A stretch of DNA of 64,000 bases from Prosthecomicrobium sp. N25. Its GTDB lineage: Bacteria > Pseudomonadota > Alphaproteobacteria > Rhizobiales > Ancalomicrobiaceae. The notes under the pieces are model-generated. The model ran no database searches and had not been told where the DNA came from. It was given only the letters and a program-made list of their open reading frames with translations. Below, one piece after another: positions 56,428-64,000 of the stretch (its first letter is position 1; every line of letters starts with the position of its first letter). A program made the position numbers and the translations under genes. Location of the stretch: contig NZ_JBBCAT010000006.1 of NCBI RefSeq assembly GCF_037203705.1, forward strand, positions 1 to 64,000. The letters run 5' to 3'.

Positions 56428-58149
56428 TCACCGGAAGAGCCACAGCTCGGAGAGATATTTCCAGTTGATGAAGTAGTAGAGGACGAAGGAGACGAAGAAG
56501 ATCGTCACGAGGATGATCGTCCCCGGCAGCTTCGCGGTCGCTTCGCTGCCGTAGTGGCTGGCCGCCGCGGCACCGCCGGAGTGCAGCGGGAAGGTCAGCT
56601 TGTGCCCGGGCTTGATCCGCTCGCCGAAGAAGGCCGTGCCCACGACCACTACGATGAACAGGATGCCGCCGGCCGCCGCCAGTATCGCGCTGATCCCGTT
56701 GAGGCCCATCATCAGGAAGGCGCCGGCCGAGTGCTGGAACCCGATCGTCGCGTCCGAGAAGGTGATGTCCCAGTGGCGCCGGGGGACGCCCAGGGTGCCG
56801 GCGCCCATCATGAAGAGCGAGATGCCTCCCGCGCCGACGCCGAACAGGTAGGGCTGCAGCTGCGCCAGCTTCGGGAACATGATCTCGCGCTGGAAGACGA
56901 GCGGCAGGACAAGGTAGGTCGCCGCCATGAAGGCCAGGGTGGTGCCTGCCACGACGGTGCCGTGGAAGTGCCCGGGCACGTAGATCGTGTTGTGCATCAG
57001 GACGTTGAGCTGCTCGGTGCCGAGCACGACGCCCGAGATGCCGCCGATGAAGCCGAACATCACGAGCGACAGGAACATGCCGGCGAAGGCCGGATGTCCC
57101 CAGGGCGCCTTGCGCAGCCACTCGAAGGCGCCCTTGGTGTAGCCGTTGCGGCGCTGCGCCGCCTCGATCGCGCCCGGCACGGTCAGGCCGTGGACCATCG
57201 AGCCGAGCACGGCCAGGTACATCATGTAGCTGGTGTTGACGATCTTCCAGCTGGCGTCCAGGCCCGGCTCGGCGAGCAGGTGGTGGGCGGAGGCGAGCTG
57301 CAGGAACAGGATGTACATCAGGAAGGCTGTGCGGCTCACCTTCTCGGAGAGCGGCTTGGCGCCGACCAGGAGCGCGGCGATCAGGTACCACAGCGAGACG
57401 TGCGCCGAGACGTTGATCTGCTGGGACGAATGGCCCATGCCCCACCAGACCACCTTGTAGAGCAGCGGGTCGATGGTCGAGACCAGGCCGGCGGACCACA
57501 GCAGGGTCGGGATCAGGATGATGGCGCCCGAGGCGAGCGTGAAGACCGCGATGATGGCGGCCGTGAGCGCCCCGAAGGTGACGAGCGGGATGGACCCCTG
57601 GTAGGTCCCCTCCTCCTTGGCGACCACCAGGGTCGCGAAGAAGATGCCGACCGCGACGAGCGCCCCGACGGCGAACAGGATCAGCGACAGGTAGAACCAC
57701 GGCGTCGCCTGCATGGGCGGGTAGGAGGTGAACATCACGGTGGAGTCGCCGCGCAGGACGGCGTAGTTCGCCATCAGGGCGCCCACGACCATCAGCCCGA
57801 ACGCGGCCCAGGCGAGCTTCGGCGCCGCCAGCCTGGAGTTGAGCAGGACCGCCGAGGCGAAGTAGAGGACCGCGACCTCGAAGAAGATGATCCAGAACAG
57901 GAGCACGTTCGCCCCGTGCCCGGTCAGCACGAGGTAGAACCACTCGGCCGGCAGGAGGTGCACGGCCGGCCAGCGCGTCAGCGCCACCAGGAGGCCCATC
58001 AGGCCGCCGAGGGCGAGGAACACGACGGCCGCGACCGCATTCGCCTTGATCAGCGCCTGTGCGGCGACGTCGACCTTGAGACCCGTGAACTGGCAGGTGC
58101 GGAATTCCGCGACGCGGACTTCGGGCACCCCGACGGTGATGTCGGCCAT
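56428..58149 (-). CDS. atypical heme-copper oxidase subunit I, possible NO reductase
   Basis: A 573-residue heme-copper superfamily catalytic subunit with about 13 helices. Heme and copper ligands are visible: H78 (low-spin heme), H240, H289 and H290 (CuB), H386, H394 and H396 (MHNTIYVPGHFHG). In oxygen reductases the CuB helix reads HPEVY, with the Tyr cross-linked to His. Here it reads H240-SSQQ, so the Tyr position is Q244. Loss of this tyrosine is typical of NO reductases in the superfamily. The order subunit II, subunit I, SCO resembles norS-norY-senC (sNOR). An unusual oxidase remains possible. Confidence 0.85.
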   Translation of the reverse strand: MADITVGVPEVRVAEFRTCQFTGLKVDVAAQALIKANAVAAVVFLALGGLMGLLVALTRWPAVHLLPAEWFYLVLTGHGANVLLFWIIFFEVAVLYFASAVLLNSRLAAPKLAWAAFGLMVVGALMANYAVLRGDSTVMFTSYPPMQATPWFYLSLILFAVGALVAVGIFFATLVVAKEEGTYQGSIPLVTFGALTAAIIAVFTLASGAIILIPTLLWSAGLVSTIDPLLYKVVWWGMGHSSQQINVSAHVSLWYLIAALLVGAKPLSEKVSRTAFLMYILFLQLASAHHLLAEPGLDASWKIVNTSYMMYLAVLGSMVHGLTVPGAIEAAQRRNGYTKGAFEWLRKAPWGHPAFAGMFLSLVMFGFIGGISGVVLGTEQLNVLMHNTIYVPGHFHGTVVAGTTLAFMAATYLVLPLVFQREIMFPKLAQLQPYLFGVGAGGISLFMMGAGTLGVPRRHWDITFSDATIGFQHSAGAFLMMGLNGISAILAAAGGILFIVVVVGTAFFGERIKPGHKLTFPLHSGGAAAASHYGSEATAKLPGTIILVTIFFVSFVLYYFINWKYLSELWLFR

Positions 58150-58152
58150 GAT

Positions 58153-58746
58153 TTACCGCCCCCCTTCCTCAGTGCCCTCGGCGACGCGCGTCGACGACGG
58201 CGCCTCCGCGGTGCCGGCCCGGACGAAGATCTTTCCGGTCATCGTGTGGTGGCCGATGCCGCAGAACTCGTTGCAGATGATCCCGAATTCCCCGCTCTCG
58301 GTCGGCGTGAGCGTCAGGATGTGCTCGTATCCGGGATGGACCTGGATGTTGATGTTGGTCGGCTGCAGGGAGAACCCGTGCTGCCAGTCGATCGACGACA
58401 GGTGGATGCGGTAGCTCTGCCCCTTCTGGAGCTCGAGCACCGGCCACCATTGCCAGAGCCTGCCGAGCAGGTAGACGTCCTTGCCGGCCGGCGGCCGCAC
58501 GACCGGCACGCCCTCCAGGTCGCGGACCTGGTACTCCTTCGCGAAGGCCTCGACCTTGCGCTCGTAGTTGGACGGATCGACGCGATAGGTCTCGGTGCTG
58601 AGATTCTGCTGGCCGATGAAGTGCCACGCGATCATGAAGCCGAACATGAACAGGCCCCAGAAAAACGCGATCACGATCCAGATGAGTTCGACCTTCTCGA
58701 TCGGTTCGTTCCACCAGATTCGTCTTTCCGGAGGTGTGACGGCCAT
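58153..58746 (-). CDS. CuA-containing subunit II
   Basis: A 197-residue subunit II with one N-terminal transmembrane helix (about 22-43) and a periplasmic cupredoxin domain. The CuA ligands are complete: His in DWQHGFSL and C-x3-C-x3-H-x2-M in CNEFCGIGHHTM. It accepts electrons from a soluble cytochrome c or copper protein and passes them to subunit I, encoded three bases downstream. GGGAGAAG precedes the ATG. Canonical cbb3 and cNOR enzymes lack CuA. Confidence 0.92.
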   Translation of the reverse strand: MAVTPPERRIWWNEPIEKVELIWIVIAFFWGLFMFGFMIAWHFIGQQNLSTETYRVDPSNYERKVEAFAKEYQVRDLEGVPVVRPPAGKDVYLLGRLWQWWPVLELQKGQSYRIHLSSIDWQHGFSLQPTNINIQVHPGYEHILTLTPTESGEFGIICNEFCGIGHHTMTGKIFVRAGTAEAPSSTRVAEGTEEGGR

Positions 58747-58780
58747 ATCTCTTCTCCCTGCCCAGAGAGCCTATCTTTGA

Positions 58781-58954
58781 TCACCTTGCGATGGGTACGG
58801 ATGCGACTTCCATGACACCCCAGATCAAGTAGAGGACGGTGGGTATCACGACGCCCAGAAACAGAAGCAGGAACGGATTGTCCAAAACCCGCTGCATGAA
58901 CGGCACAGGTTCGCCTGCCCCGGCTGGCGCCGGGGATTGATCACTCGCGGCCAT
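58781..58954 (-). CDS. small single-helix subunit upstream of CuA subunit
   Basis: A 57-residue protein with a short polar N-terminus and one helix (NPFLLLFLGVVIPTVLYLIWG). It is the first gene of the operon, 34 bp before subunit II, with GGGAGA upstream. Small one-helix subunits are common in B-type heme-copper enzymes. The start at 58954 is preferred to an in-frame ATG at 59005, which lies closer to the FNR-type box. Confidence 0.7.
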   Translation of the reverse strand: MAASDQSPAPAGAGEPVPFMQRVLDNPFLLLFLGVVIPTVLYLIWGVMEVASVPIAR

Positions 58955-59029
58955 TTCACTGATCTCCCAGGCTGATCTTCGATTTCCCCGGTGAGGGTTG
59001 TTCAAGGTCTCCCCCGGGCAACCCGTCTG

Positions 59030-59047
59030 CCTTGACGATTGTCAAGG
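59030..59047. promoter_or_regulatory. FNR/Dnr-type box between divergent genes
   Basis: CCTTGACGATTGTCAAGG is a perfect palindrome containing TTGAC-N4-GTCAA, close to FNR and Dnr/NnrR consensus sites. It lies 76 bases from the heme-copper operon start (58954) and 73 bases from the thioredoxin-like gene (59120), so it can serve both. A Crp/Fnr regulator gene is close by at 59595-60290. Confidence 0.7.
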
Positions 59048-59119
59048 ACAGTCGAGGGCGTCGGGCGAAGCTCGCCGAGCCACCGGCGCGAGCCGTTCCG
59101 AACCAGGGAGATCGTCGTC

Positions 59120-59539
59120 ATGCGGCGGACGTTGCTCGTCGGACTGATCGCTCTCGTGATCGCCAATGCGGCGACCGCGATCTTTGCCCGGACCCCGCCG
59201 CGCCGCGCAGCGCCCGACGAGGCCTATGCGCTCGTCTATGTCGGCGCGCGCGACTGCCCCCCCTGCCGGACCTGGGACAAGGAGCGGCGGTCGGACCTGA
59301 TGGCCGGCGGAACGATGCGGCGCGTCGCGTTCCGCGAGTTCGTGGTGGAGCGGCTGGCCGAGCTGCGGTCGCCACAGGCCTGGCCGGCCGATCTCGCCGG
59401 ACTCCGGCCCTACTTCGAGCCCCTCGGGGCGCCTCAATGGCTGCTCCTGAAGAACGAGACGGTGCTCGCGAAGGCCGCCGGCATGACCCAGTGGGACGAG
59501 CAGATGCTCCCCCTCCTGCACTACGTCGCCGGCCGGTGA
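59120..59539 (+). CDS. thioredoxin-fold protein with CPPC motif
   Basis: A 139-residue exported or membrane-anchored protein (helix about 4-19) with a thioredoxin-like fold and the redox motif ARDCPPCRTW. It is divergent from the heme-copper operon and shares the FNR-type box. A role in disulfide or copper-site reduction during assembly of the CuA centre is plausible. GGGAG precedes the ATG. Confidence 0.78.
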   Translation: MRRTLLVGLIALVIANAATAIFARTPPRRAAPDEAYALVYVGARDCPPCRTWDKERRSDLMAGGTMRRVAFREFVVERLAELRSPQAWPADLAGLRPYFEPLGAPQWLLLKNETVLAKAAGMTQWDEQMLPLLHYVAGR

Positions 59540-59594
59540 TCACGGGGGCGACGCCCCCGGCGGGGTCCCGGCCGCGGCCATGACCGGATCGGTT

Positions 59595-60290
59595 TCAAGG
59601 CGAGCCGCCGCCCGCCCAGGTCTCCAGGATCGCGGGGGCGAGAACCCGGACGGAGCCGCGGGCCATCGCGATGGCGCCGTCCCGCTCCAGGATCTTCAGC
59701 GACCGCTGCACCACCTCCCGCACCGATCCGGTCATGGCGGCCACGTCCTGCTGGGTCAGCCGGCCGCACCCGATCCCGGCGTCCTCGGCCAGGGCCGACT
59801 CGCCCCGGCTGCACTTCAGGAGCAGGCTCGCCACACGGGCCGTCACTCCGCGCAAGGAGACGTCCTCGACGAGCAGCGTCATGGCACGCAGGCGTGCCGC
59901 GAGGTTCACGATCACCGCCTGCGCCACCGCGGGATGGTCATGGACGAGCCGCAGCATGGTAGCCTTGGGGATCAGGCCGACGATGCCGTCCTCCAGCGCC
60001 GCGGCATTGCCCGGAGACGGACCGCCGTCGAACACGGGCACGTCGTTGAAGGTCTGTCCGGTTCCGAGGATGCGAAGCACCTGCTCGCGGCCGTCCGGAG
60101 AGACCTTGTAGATCTTGACCCGGCCGGCGACGACGAGATGCAGGCCCGCGCAAGGCTCGCCTTCAACCAGGATCGTTTCGCCCTGCCGAACGCGGCGATC
60201 CTGGACCTCGCCCGCCACCGCCGCGCGCAGGTCGCCAGGCAAATCGGTGAAGTAGGGAATGCTGCCCAGAAACGCCGCCGCTGTCGCCAT
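59595..60290 (-). CDS. Crp/Fnr-family regulator, Dnr/NnrR-like
   Basis: A 231-residue regulator with an N-terminal cyclic-nucleotide-type beta-barrel (about 12-125), a dimer helix and a C-terminal winged HTH (about 160-220; LTQQDVAAMTGSVREVVQRSLKIL). It lacks the N-terminal cysteine set of oxygen-sensing FNR. The REVVxRxLK recognition helix resembles the Dnr/NnrR group that responds to nitric oxide through heme. It probably binds the TTGAC-N4-GTCAA site at 59030-59047. Confidence 0.85.
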   Translation of the reverse strand: MATAAAFLGSIPYFTDLPGDLRAAVAGEVQDRRVRQGETILVEGEPCAGLHLVVAGRVKIYKVSPDGREQVLRILGTGQTFNDVPVFDGGPSPGNAAALEDGIVGLIPKATMLRLVHDHPAVAQAVIVNLAARLRAMTLLVEDVSLRGVTARVASLLLKCSRGESALAEDAGIGCGRLTQQDVAAMTGSVREVVQRSLKILERDGAIAMARGSVRVLAPAILETWAGGGSP

Positions 60291-60316
60291 GACCTGGCCA
60301 CCCCTCTTTTCGTCAG

Positions 60317-60332
60317 TGCGACTCTAGTCGCA
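60317..60332. promoter_or_regulatory. CRP-spaced palindrome in divergent promoter
   Basis: TGCGACTCTAGTCGCA has 7-base perfect arms with a 2-base centre, equal to TGCGA-N6-TCGCA, the half-site spacing of CRP sites. It lies between the Crp/Fnr regulator start (60290) and the divergent gene at 60412. Autoregulation or control by another CRP-type protein is inferred. Confidence 0.5.
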
Positions 60333-60411
60333 GAGGCCCGCCCTCGTCCCTGACATGATCGCCCCCGAGATGCGGTCCCCTTTCGCGGGCCGCAAGCCAA
60401 GGAGAAGGACG

Positions 60412-60894
60412 ATGAACACGATCCGCACTCTGCGCAGGACGGCTCTGGCGGTCGCGATCCTGATCGGGGCCGGGAGCGCCGCGCTCGCCCTGACGCCCCA
60501 CCAGCATCAGCCCGGCGCCACCGCGAGCCTCTCGATCGAACTCGACCAGGGACGCAAATGGGCCACCGACGACTCACTGCGTGCCGGCATGAACCGGATC
60601 CGGGCCGCGGTCGAGGAGACGCTTCCGGGCGTCCACCAGGGCCGGGCGACCCCGGCCGACTTCAGGGCCCTCGCGGGCCGCCTGCAGGAGCAGGTCGACT
60701 TCGTGCTCGCCAATTGCAAGCTGCCCGAAGCGGCCGACCAGCAGCTTCACCTGGTCCTGGAGCGCATGATCGAGGGGATCGACACCTTGAAGGCCGAGAG
60801 CGGCCAGACGGACGGCGTGATCGCCGTGGTCGAGGCGCTCGACGCCTATGCGACCGCCTTCGATCACCCGGACTGGACGCCGCTCGCGGACTGA
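60412..60894 (+). CDS. unknown secreted helical protein
   Basis: A 160-residue protein with a signal peptide (about 1-27) followed by TPHQHQ and a four-helix pattern resembling cytochrome c'-like folds but without a CxxCH heme site. A single Cys lies in LANCKLP. AAGGAGAAGG precedes the ATG. It is divergent from the Crp/Fnr gene and shares its promoter region, so it may be part of the same response. No function can be named. Confidence 0.72.
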   Translation: MNTIRTLRRTALAVAILIGAGSAALALTPHQHQPGATASLSIELDQGRKWATDDSLRAGMNRIRAAVEETLPGVHQGRATPADFRALAGRLQEQVDFVLANCKLPEAADQQLHLVLERMIEGIDTLKAESGQTDGVIAVVEALDAYATAFDHPDWTPLAD

Positions 60895-61123
60895 CCCCCG
60901 CCCCCGGAATGCCTCGGCAGTCGGCGGCGAACGGGCCGCCGACCCAAGCCGGCGGGGACGCCTCGTGGATGGTCGCGCGGCGCGGGGGACAAGCTTGGGG
61001 GCAAACACGCAGCCCGACAGCCCCGTCATCTCGAAGTACACGACAGCGGTCCCGCAGCCGCTCGACAAGATCGAACGAAGGCGACCGTCCGGCCGGAGGC
61101 GCCCTGGGCGGTGGAACGGCCGC

Positions 61124-61816
61124 TCAGCATGCCTCCAGCCAGAGGGCGAGCTCGTCCAACGTGGCGTCCGGCTGCTCGAGCGTCGGCAGGTGACCGGCAC
61201 CGGGGATCACGGCGAGCCGCGACTGCGGCATCAGGCGGTGCATGAGGGCGTGGCGCTCCAGCGGGCAGAGTCGGTCCTGCTCGCCCATCAGGACGAGCGC
61301 GGGGCCACGGAAGGCGGCGAGCGTCGCCTGCTGGTCCGGCCGGTCCCTGAGCGCGCGCGACTGGCGGGCGAACACCGCCGGGCCGAGCCCGAGCGCCATC
61401 TCGAGGCAGAGGTCGAGGATCGGCGTCTTGCCGGGCCCCGGCGCCAGGTAGTTCGGTTTGAGCTCGTCGCGCATCACAGCGGCGAGCCCGCCCGCAAGCG
61501 CCCGGTCGATCTGCGGCTGCCGGCGGGCCGCCATCTCGGGGGCCTCGGCGCGCGGGTTGGTGTCGAGCAGCGCCAGCCCCTCGACGCGCTCCGGTGCCTG
61601 CCGGACGATCTCCATGGCCACGATACCGCCCATGCTGAGGCCCGCGAGCGCGAAGCGCGGCGGCGCGGCGGCCAGCACGAGCGCGGCCAGATCCTCGACC
61701 CGCTCGGCCTCCGTAACGGGCGCGTGCACGATGGTCCGGCGCGGCAGGCGTGCGTCGATCCCCCGCCAGAGCCGCCCGTCGCACATCATGCCGGGGATCA
61801 GCACGAGCGGAGTCAT
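61124..61816 (-). CDS. alpha/beta hydrolase
   Basis: A 230-residue alpha/beta hydrolase with nucleophile serine in GLSMGGI, Asp in MGEQDRLCP and catalytic His in GAGHLPTLEQP. It lacks a signal peptide. It overlaps the MetE-like gene stop by four bases and ends an operon of at least four genes. By similarity to small esterases of aromatic pathways it may hydrolyse a ring-cleavage product or ester. Confidence 0.85.
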   Translation of the reverse strand: MTPLVLIPGMMCDGRLWRGIDARLPRRTIVHAPVTEAERVEDLAALVLAAAPPRFALAGLSMGGIVAMEIVRQAPERVEGLALLDTNPRAEAPEMAARRQPQIDRALAGGLAAVMRDELKPNYLAPGPGKTPILDLCLEMALGLGPAVFARQSRALRDRPDQQATLAAFRGPALVLMGEQDRLCPLERHALMHRLMPQSRLAVIPGAGHLPTLEQPDATLDELALWLEAC

Positions 61817-62934
61817 GAGGCGCGGCGCGCGCCCTCCTTCAGGCTGGCGAGCTTGGCCCAGGCGATCTCCGGGTCCACGGCCCCGAACCCCGCGAAGGTG
61901 CCGAAGCCGCAGTCGGACCCTGCGATCACGCGCTCCCTGCCGACGATGCGGGTGAACCGCTCCAGCCGCTGGGCGACCAGGTCGGGGTGCTCGACGAAGT
62001 TGGTGGTCGTGTCGACCACGCCCGGCACCAGGATCTTGTCGTCCGGGATCTCCTTCGCGCGGTCGCGGAAGACGACCCATTCATGGCCGTGGCGGGGATT
62101 GGCGGCCTCGAACAGGATGAAGCGCGCCGGGACCCGCATCAGCAGCGGGAAGACCTTGGCCATGTCGATGTCGCACACATGCGGCCCCTCGTAGTTGCCC
62201 CAGCAGATGTGCAGGCGGATTCGGTCACGCGGCAGGCCGGAGAGCGCATGCTCGAGCGCCTCCACGTGGCGGGCGGCGACGCCGAGAAAATCGTCGTCCG
62301 AGAGATGGCAGAACAGCATGTGACGCGAGAGCGCCAGGTCCGGACAGTCGAGCTGGAGATCCAGCCCGGCATCCAGGATCGTGCGGTATTCCTCCCGCAG
62401 CGCCTCGGCGAGGGCCTCCAGGTAGTCTTCGCGCGTCGCGTAGTAGGCGTTCTGCAGGAACAGCGAGACGACGCCGGGCGAGGCGGCGTTCATGAAGCCG
62501 CGTTCGACGCCGTGTTCGGCCATGGCCGCCTTGAGGCGGGCGATGTCCTTGGCGAGCTCCCCCTGGCCCTTCGAGACGACCGGGCCGACACATTGCGGGC
62601 GGGAATAGGTGGGCGTGCCGCCCGCCCGCGCGAGCCGCTCCAGGAAGCTCGGATAGAGCTTCAGGTCGGCCGGCGCGTTGCGCGGGCTGTCGCCGGCGAA
62701 GCCGGTGTAGCGGTCCTTGACGTAGGTCGCGTAGGAGATCTTCGACGTCTCGCCGTCGGAGACGATGTCGATTCCGGCCTCTTTCTGCCGCCGGACGAGG
62801 TCGAGCACCGCCGCATCCATGCAGGCGTCGAAGGCCGCGCCGTCATAGTCCTCCCCGCGTTCGCGCGCGAACAGGAAATCGACGACCGGCTGGGATCGGG
62901 GAAGCGAGCCGACATGGGTCGCAGAGAGGGCCAT
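61813..62934 (-). CDS. MetE-like (methionine synthase II family) protein
   Basis: A 373-residue single-barrel protein homologous to the C-terminal half of cobalamin-independent methionine synthase. The zinc ligands can be seen: H and C in LHICWGNY, E in LFEAANPRH and C in GSDCGFGT. The opening THVGSLPR is typical. Stand-alone MetE-like proteins of this size include alkyl or methyl transferases to thiols, such as epoxyalkane:CoM transferase. It lies between a cupin and a hydrolase gene, so a catabolic thiol-transfer role is more likely than methionine synthesis. GGAGGAA precedes the ATG. Confidence 0.85.
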   Translation of the reverse strand: MALSATHVGSLPRSQPVVDFLFARERGEDYDGAAFDACMDAAVLDLVRRQKEAGIDIVSDGETSKISYATYVKDRYTGFAGDSPRNAPADLKLYPSFLERLARAGGTPTYSRPQCVGPVVSKGQGELAKDIARLKAAMAEHGVERGFMNAASPGVVSLFLQNAYYATREDYLEALAEALREEYRTILDAGLDLQLDCPDLALSRHMLFCHLSDDDFLGVAARHVEALEHALSGLPRDRIRLHICWGNYEGPHVCDIDMAKVFPLLMRVPARFILFEAANPRHGHEWVVFRDRAKEIPDDKILVPGVVDTTTNFVEHPDLVAQRLERFTRIVGRERVIAGSDCGFGTFAGFGAVDPEIAWAKLASLKEGARRAS

Positions 62935-62963
62935 TATCCGTTCCTCCGCCTGATGGCCGGGCC

Positions 62964-63929
62964 TCAGCCCCGCCAGGTCCTGCCCGCCGGGTCGTCCGTG
63001 TTCCTGACGCGGTAGAGCGAGGCCTCGCCGGTCATGGACGGGGCGAGGCCGTGGGCCAGGCCCGGCGGGACGGCCGCGGTGTCGCCCGGATTGAGCACCG
63101 TCGTGCCGCCCTCCCAGCTGAGCCGCCAGTGGCCCCGCATGGGCATCAGGATCTCGTGCCGGTCGATCCGATACGGTTCTTCCGGGATGGAATTGCGCGA
63201 CAGGAACTCGACCTCGAAGCCGGGCCGGTCGCGCAGCTTGCCGGTCTCGCCGATCACCCGGCAGGGCTGGCGGTCCGACAGGGCCATCAGGTCCCAGTAG
63301 CGGGCGACGTGGTGGGGCACGACCTCGGCGGTGGTCGGTTCGGGAAAGGCCTTCAGCTCCTCGTCGGTCAGGAGCGGCATCGGCGGCACGCCGTCCGGGA
63401 GCGTCTGGCCCTTCTTGGCGTCGTAGAGCTTGCCGTTCCGGCCGAGCACCAGGCCGTGGTCCTTGGCGTCCTCGATCACCTGCGGGGCCCAGATGACGCC
63501 GCCGCCGGCGTCGTCGCCTCCCAGGATGGCCATGATCATCCCGTAGTCGGTGCCGATGTTCTCGAAGCCCCGGAAGATGCCGGTGGGAATGTTGATGATG
63601 TCGCCCTCCTCCAGCACGACCTCGCCCGCGGTGCCCCACCGGCCCCAGAAGAAGCGCCAGCGGCCCTTGAGGACGAAGAAGACCTCGGCGGTCCGGTGCG
63701 AATGCAGCGAGTTGCGGCACTTCGGCGGCTGGCCGGCCGCGCCGATGTTGAAGCCCGGCGTCTCGCGGATGTGGACGTGCTGGTCGGGGCTCTCCGAGAC
63801 ACCGCCGCCGATGATGGTGAAGTTCTCCTTCTGGTTCGAGCCCGGCGTGTGCGCATCGATGAAGGCCGTCTTGCAGGGCCTGAGGTCGCCGTAGCGGACG
63901 ATGCGGGCTTCCATCTCTTGCGGTGTCAT
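62964..63929 (-). CDS. bicupin protein, possible dioxygenase
   Basis: A 321-residue two-cupin protein. The first cupin (about 60-150) carries HSHRTAEVFFVLKG and a downstream GDIINIPTG block; the second (about 235-310) has DRHEILMPMRGHW and NPGDTAAVPPGLAH. The metal-binding His/Glu set is clearest in the first domain. It resembles gentisate 1,2-dioxygenase-like bicupins, but the family also contains isomerases. Its ATG overlaps the stop of an upstream gene running off the window. Confidence 0.82.
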   Translation of the reverse strand: MTPQEMEARIVRYGDLRPCKTAFIDAHTPGSNQKENFTIIGGGVSESPDQHVHIRETPGFNIGAAGQPPKCRNSLHSHRTAEVFFVLKGRWRFFWGRWGTAGEVVLEEGDIINIPTGIFRGFENIGTDYGMIMAILGGDDAGGGVIWAPQVIEDAKDHGLVLGRNGKLYDAKKGQTLPDGVPPMPLLTDEELKAFPEPTTAEVVPHHVARYWDLMALSDRQPCRVIGETGKLRDRPGFEVEFLSRNSIPEEPYRIDRHEILMPMRGHWRLSWEGGTTVLNPGDTAAVPPGLAHGLAPSMTGEASLYRVRNTDDPAGRTWRG

Positions 63930-64000
63930 GATGCTTCACCCGTGTGCAGGAGGATTTGCTTCCAGATCGCGACCTCGTCCCAGAGCGCGCACTCGCGCCG
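63926..64000 (-). CDS. C-terminal end of a gene cut by the window edge
   Basis: The last 24 codons and stop of a minus-strand gene (ending LLHTGEAS) overlap the bicupin start through an ATGA junction. The protein cannot be identified from this piece. It belongs to the same operon as the bicupin, MetE-like and hydrolase genes. Confidence 0.65.
   Translation of the reverse strand, partial: RRECALWDEVAIWKQILLHTGEAS

Overview
The window comes from a very GC-rich alphaproteobacterium, most likely a member of the Hyphomicrobiales near Methylobacteriaceae. The signs are two phasins (polyhydroxybutyrate granule proteins), an initiator tRNA with an AGG:CCU anticodon stem, a tRNA-His with A73, a PdhS-like histidine kinase, and a quinoprotein alcohol dehydrogenase cassette. 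Genes are dense and coding strands show strong G/C at third positions, which produces long antisense shadow frames (not listed). The genus is inferred, not proven.

Layout. 1-2.8 kb: partial tRNA-fMet, a gene-poor stretch, tRNA-His and two phasins with a palindromic PhaR-type operator. 3-9.5 kb: large PAS sensor kinase, PLP dehydratase, MFS transporter. 10-16.3 kb: RTX/cadherin-like secreted protein and a NarL-type two-component pair. 16.5-34 kb: the most notable block. One minus-strand operon (CoA ligase, ThDP lyase-like enzyme, ACAD11-like acyl-CoA dehydrogenase, APH-like kinase, DUF6285 protein, SDR) resembles the levulinate/4-hydroxyacid (lva) pathway. It sits directly behind a second minus-strand operon: cytochrome c, PQQ dehydrogenase, two binding proteins, beta-propeller, unknown secreted protein and ABC-2 exporter. 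Divergent from this are an AldA-type aldehyde dehydrogenase and a GntR/FCD regulator. One palindrome, TGAATTCAGAATTCA, stands before both minus-strand operons and in the cytochrome/aldA divergent region. This suggests one regulon that oxidises an unknown alcohol in the periplasm and feeds a hydroxy acid into CoA metabolism.

34-40.5 kb: epoxide hydrolase, peroxiredoxin, copper ATPase with a coupled 37-residue membrane protein, DUF1254 protein. 40.8-46.7 kb: FGGY kinase, ribose-type ABC transporter, nucleoside hydrolase and an unknown protein, a probable nucleoside salvage operon. 46.8-52 kb: alpha/beta hydrolase with a second PhaR-type site, a broken cold-shock gene, desaturase, VIT1-like transporter and small stress proteins. 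52-60.9 kb: hemerythrin, cytochrome b/ferredoxin/FlpD fusion, SCO, heme o synthase and an atypical heme-copper oxidase with CuA subunit II that lacks the active-site tyrosine and may be a nitric oxide reductase. The module is flanked by an FNR/Dnr-type box and a Crp/Fnr regulator. 61-64 kb: hydrolase, MetE-like protein and bicupin, an unassigned catabolic operon continuing off the edge.
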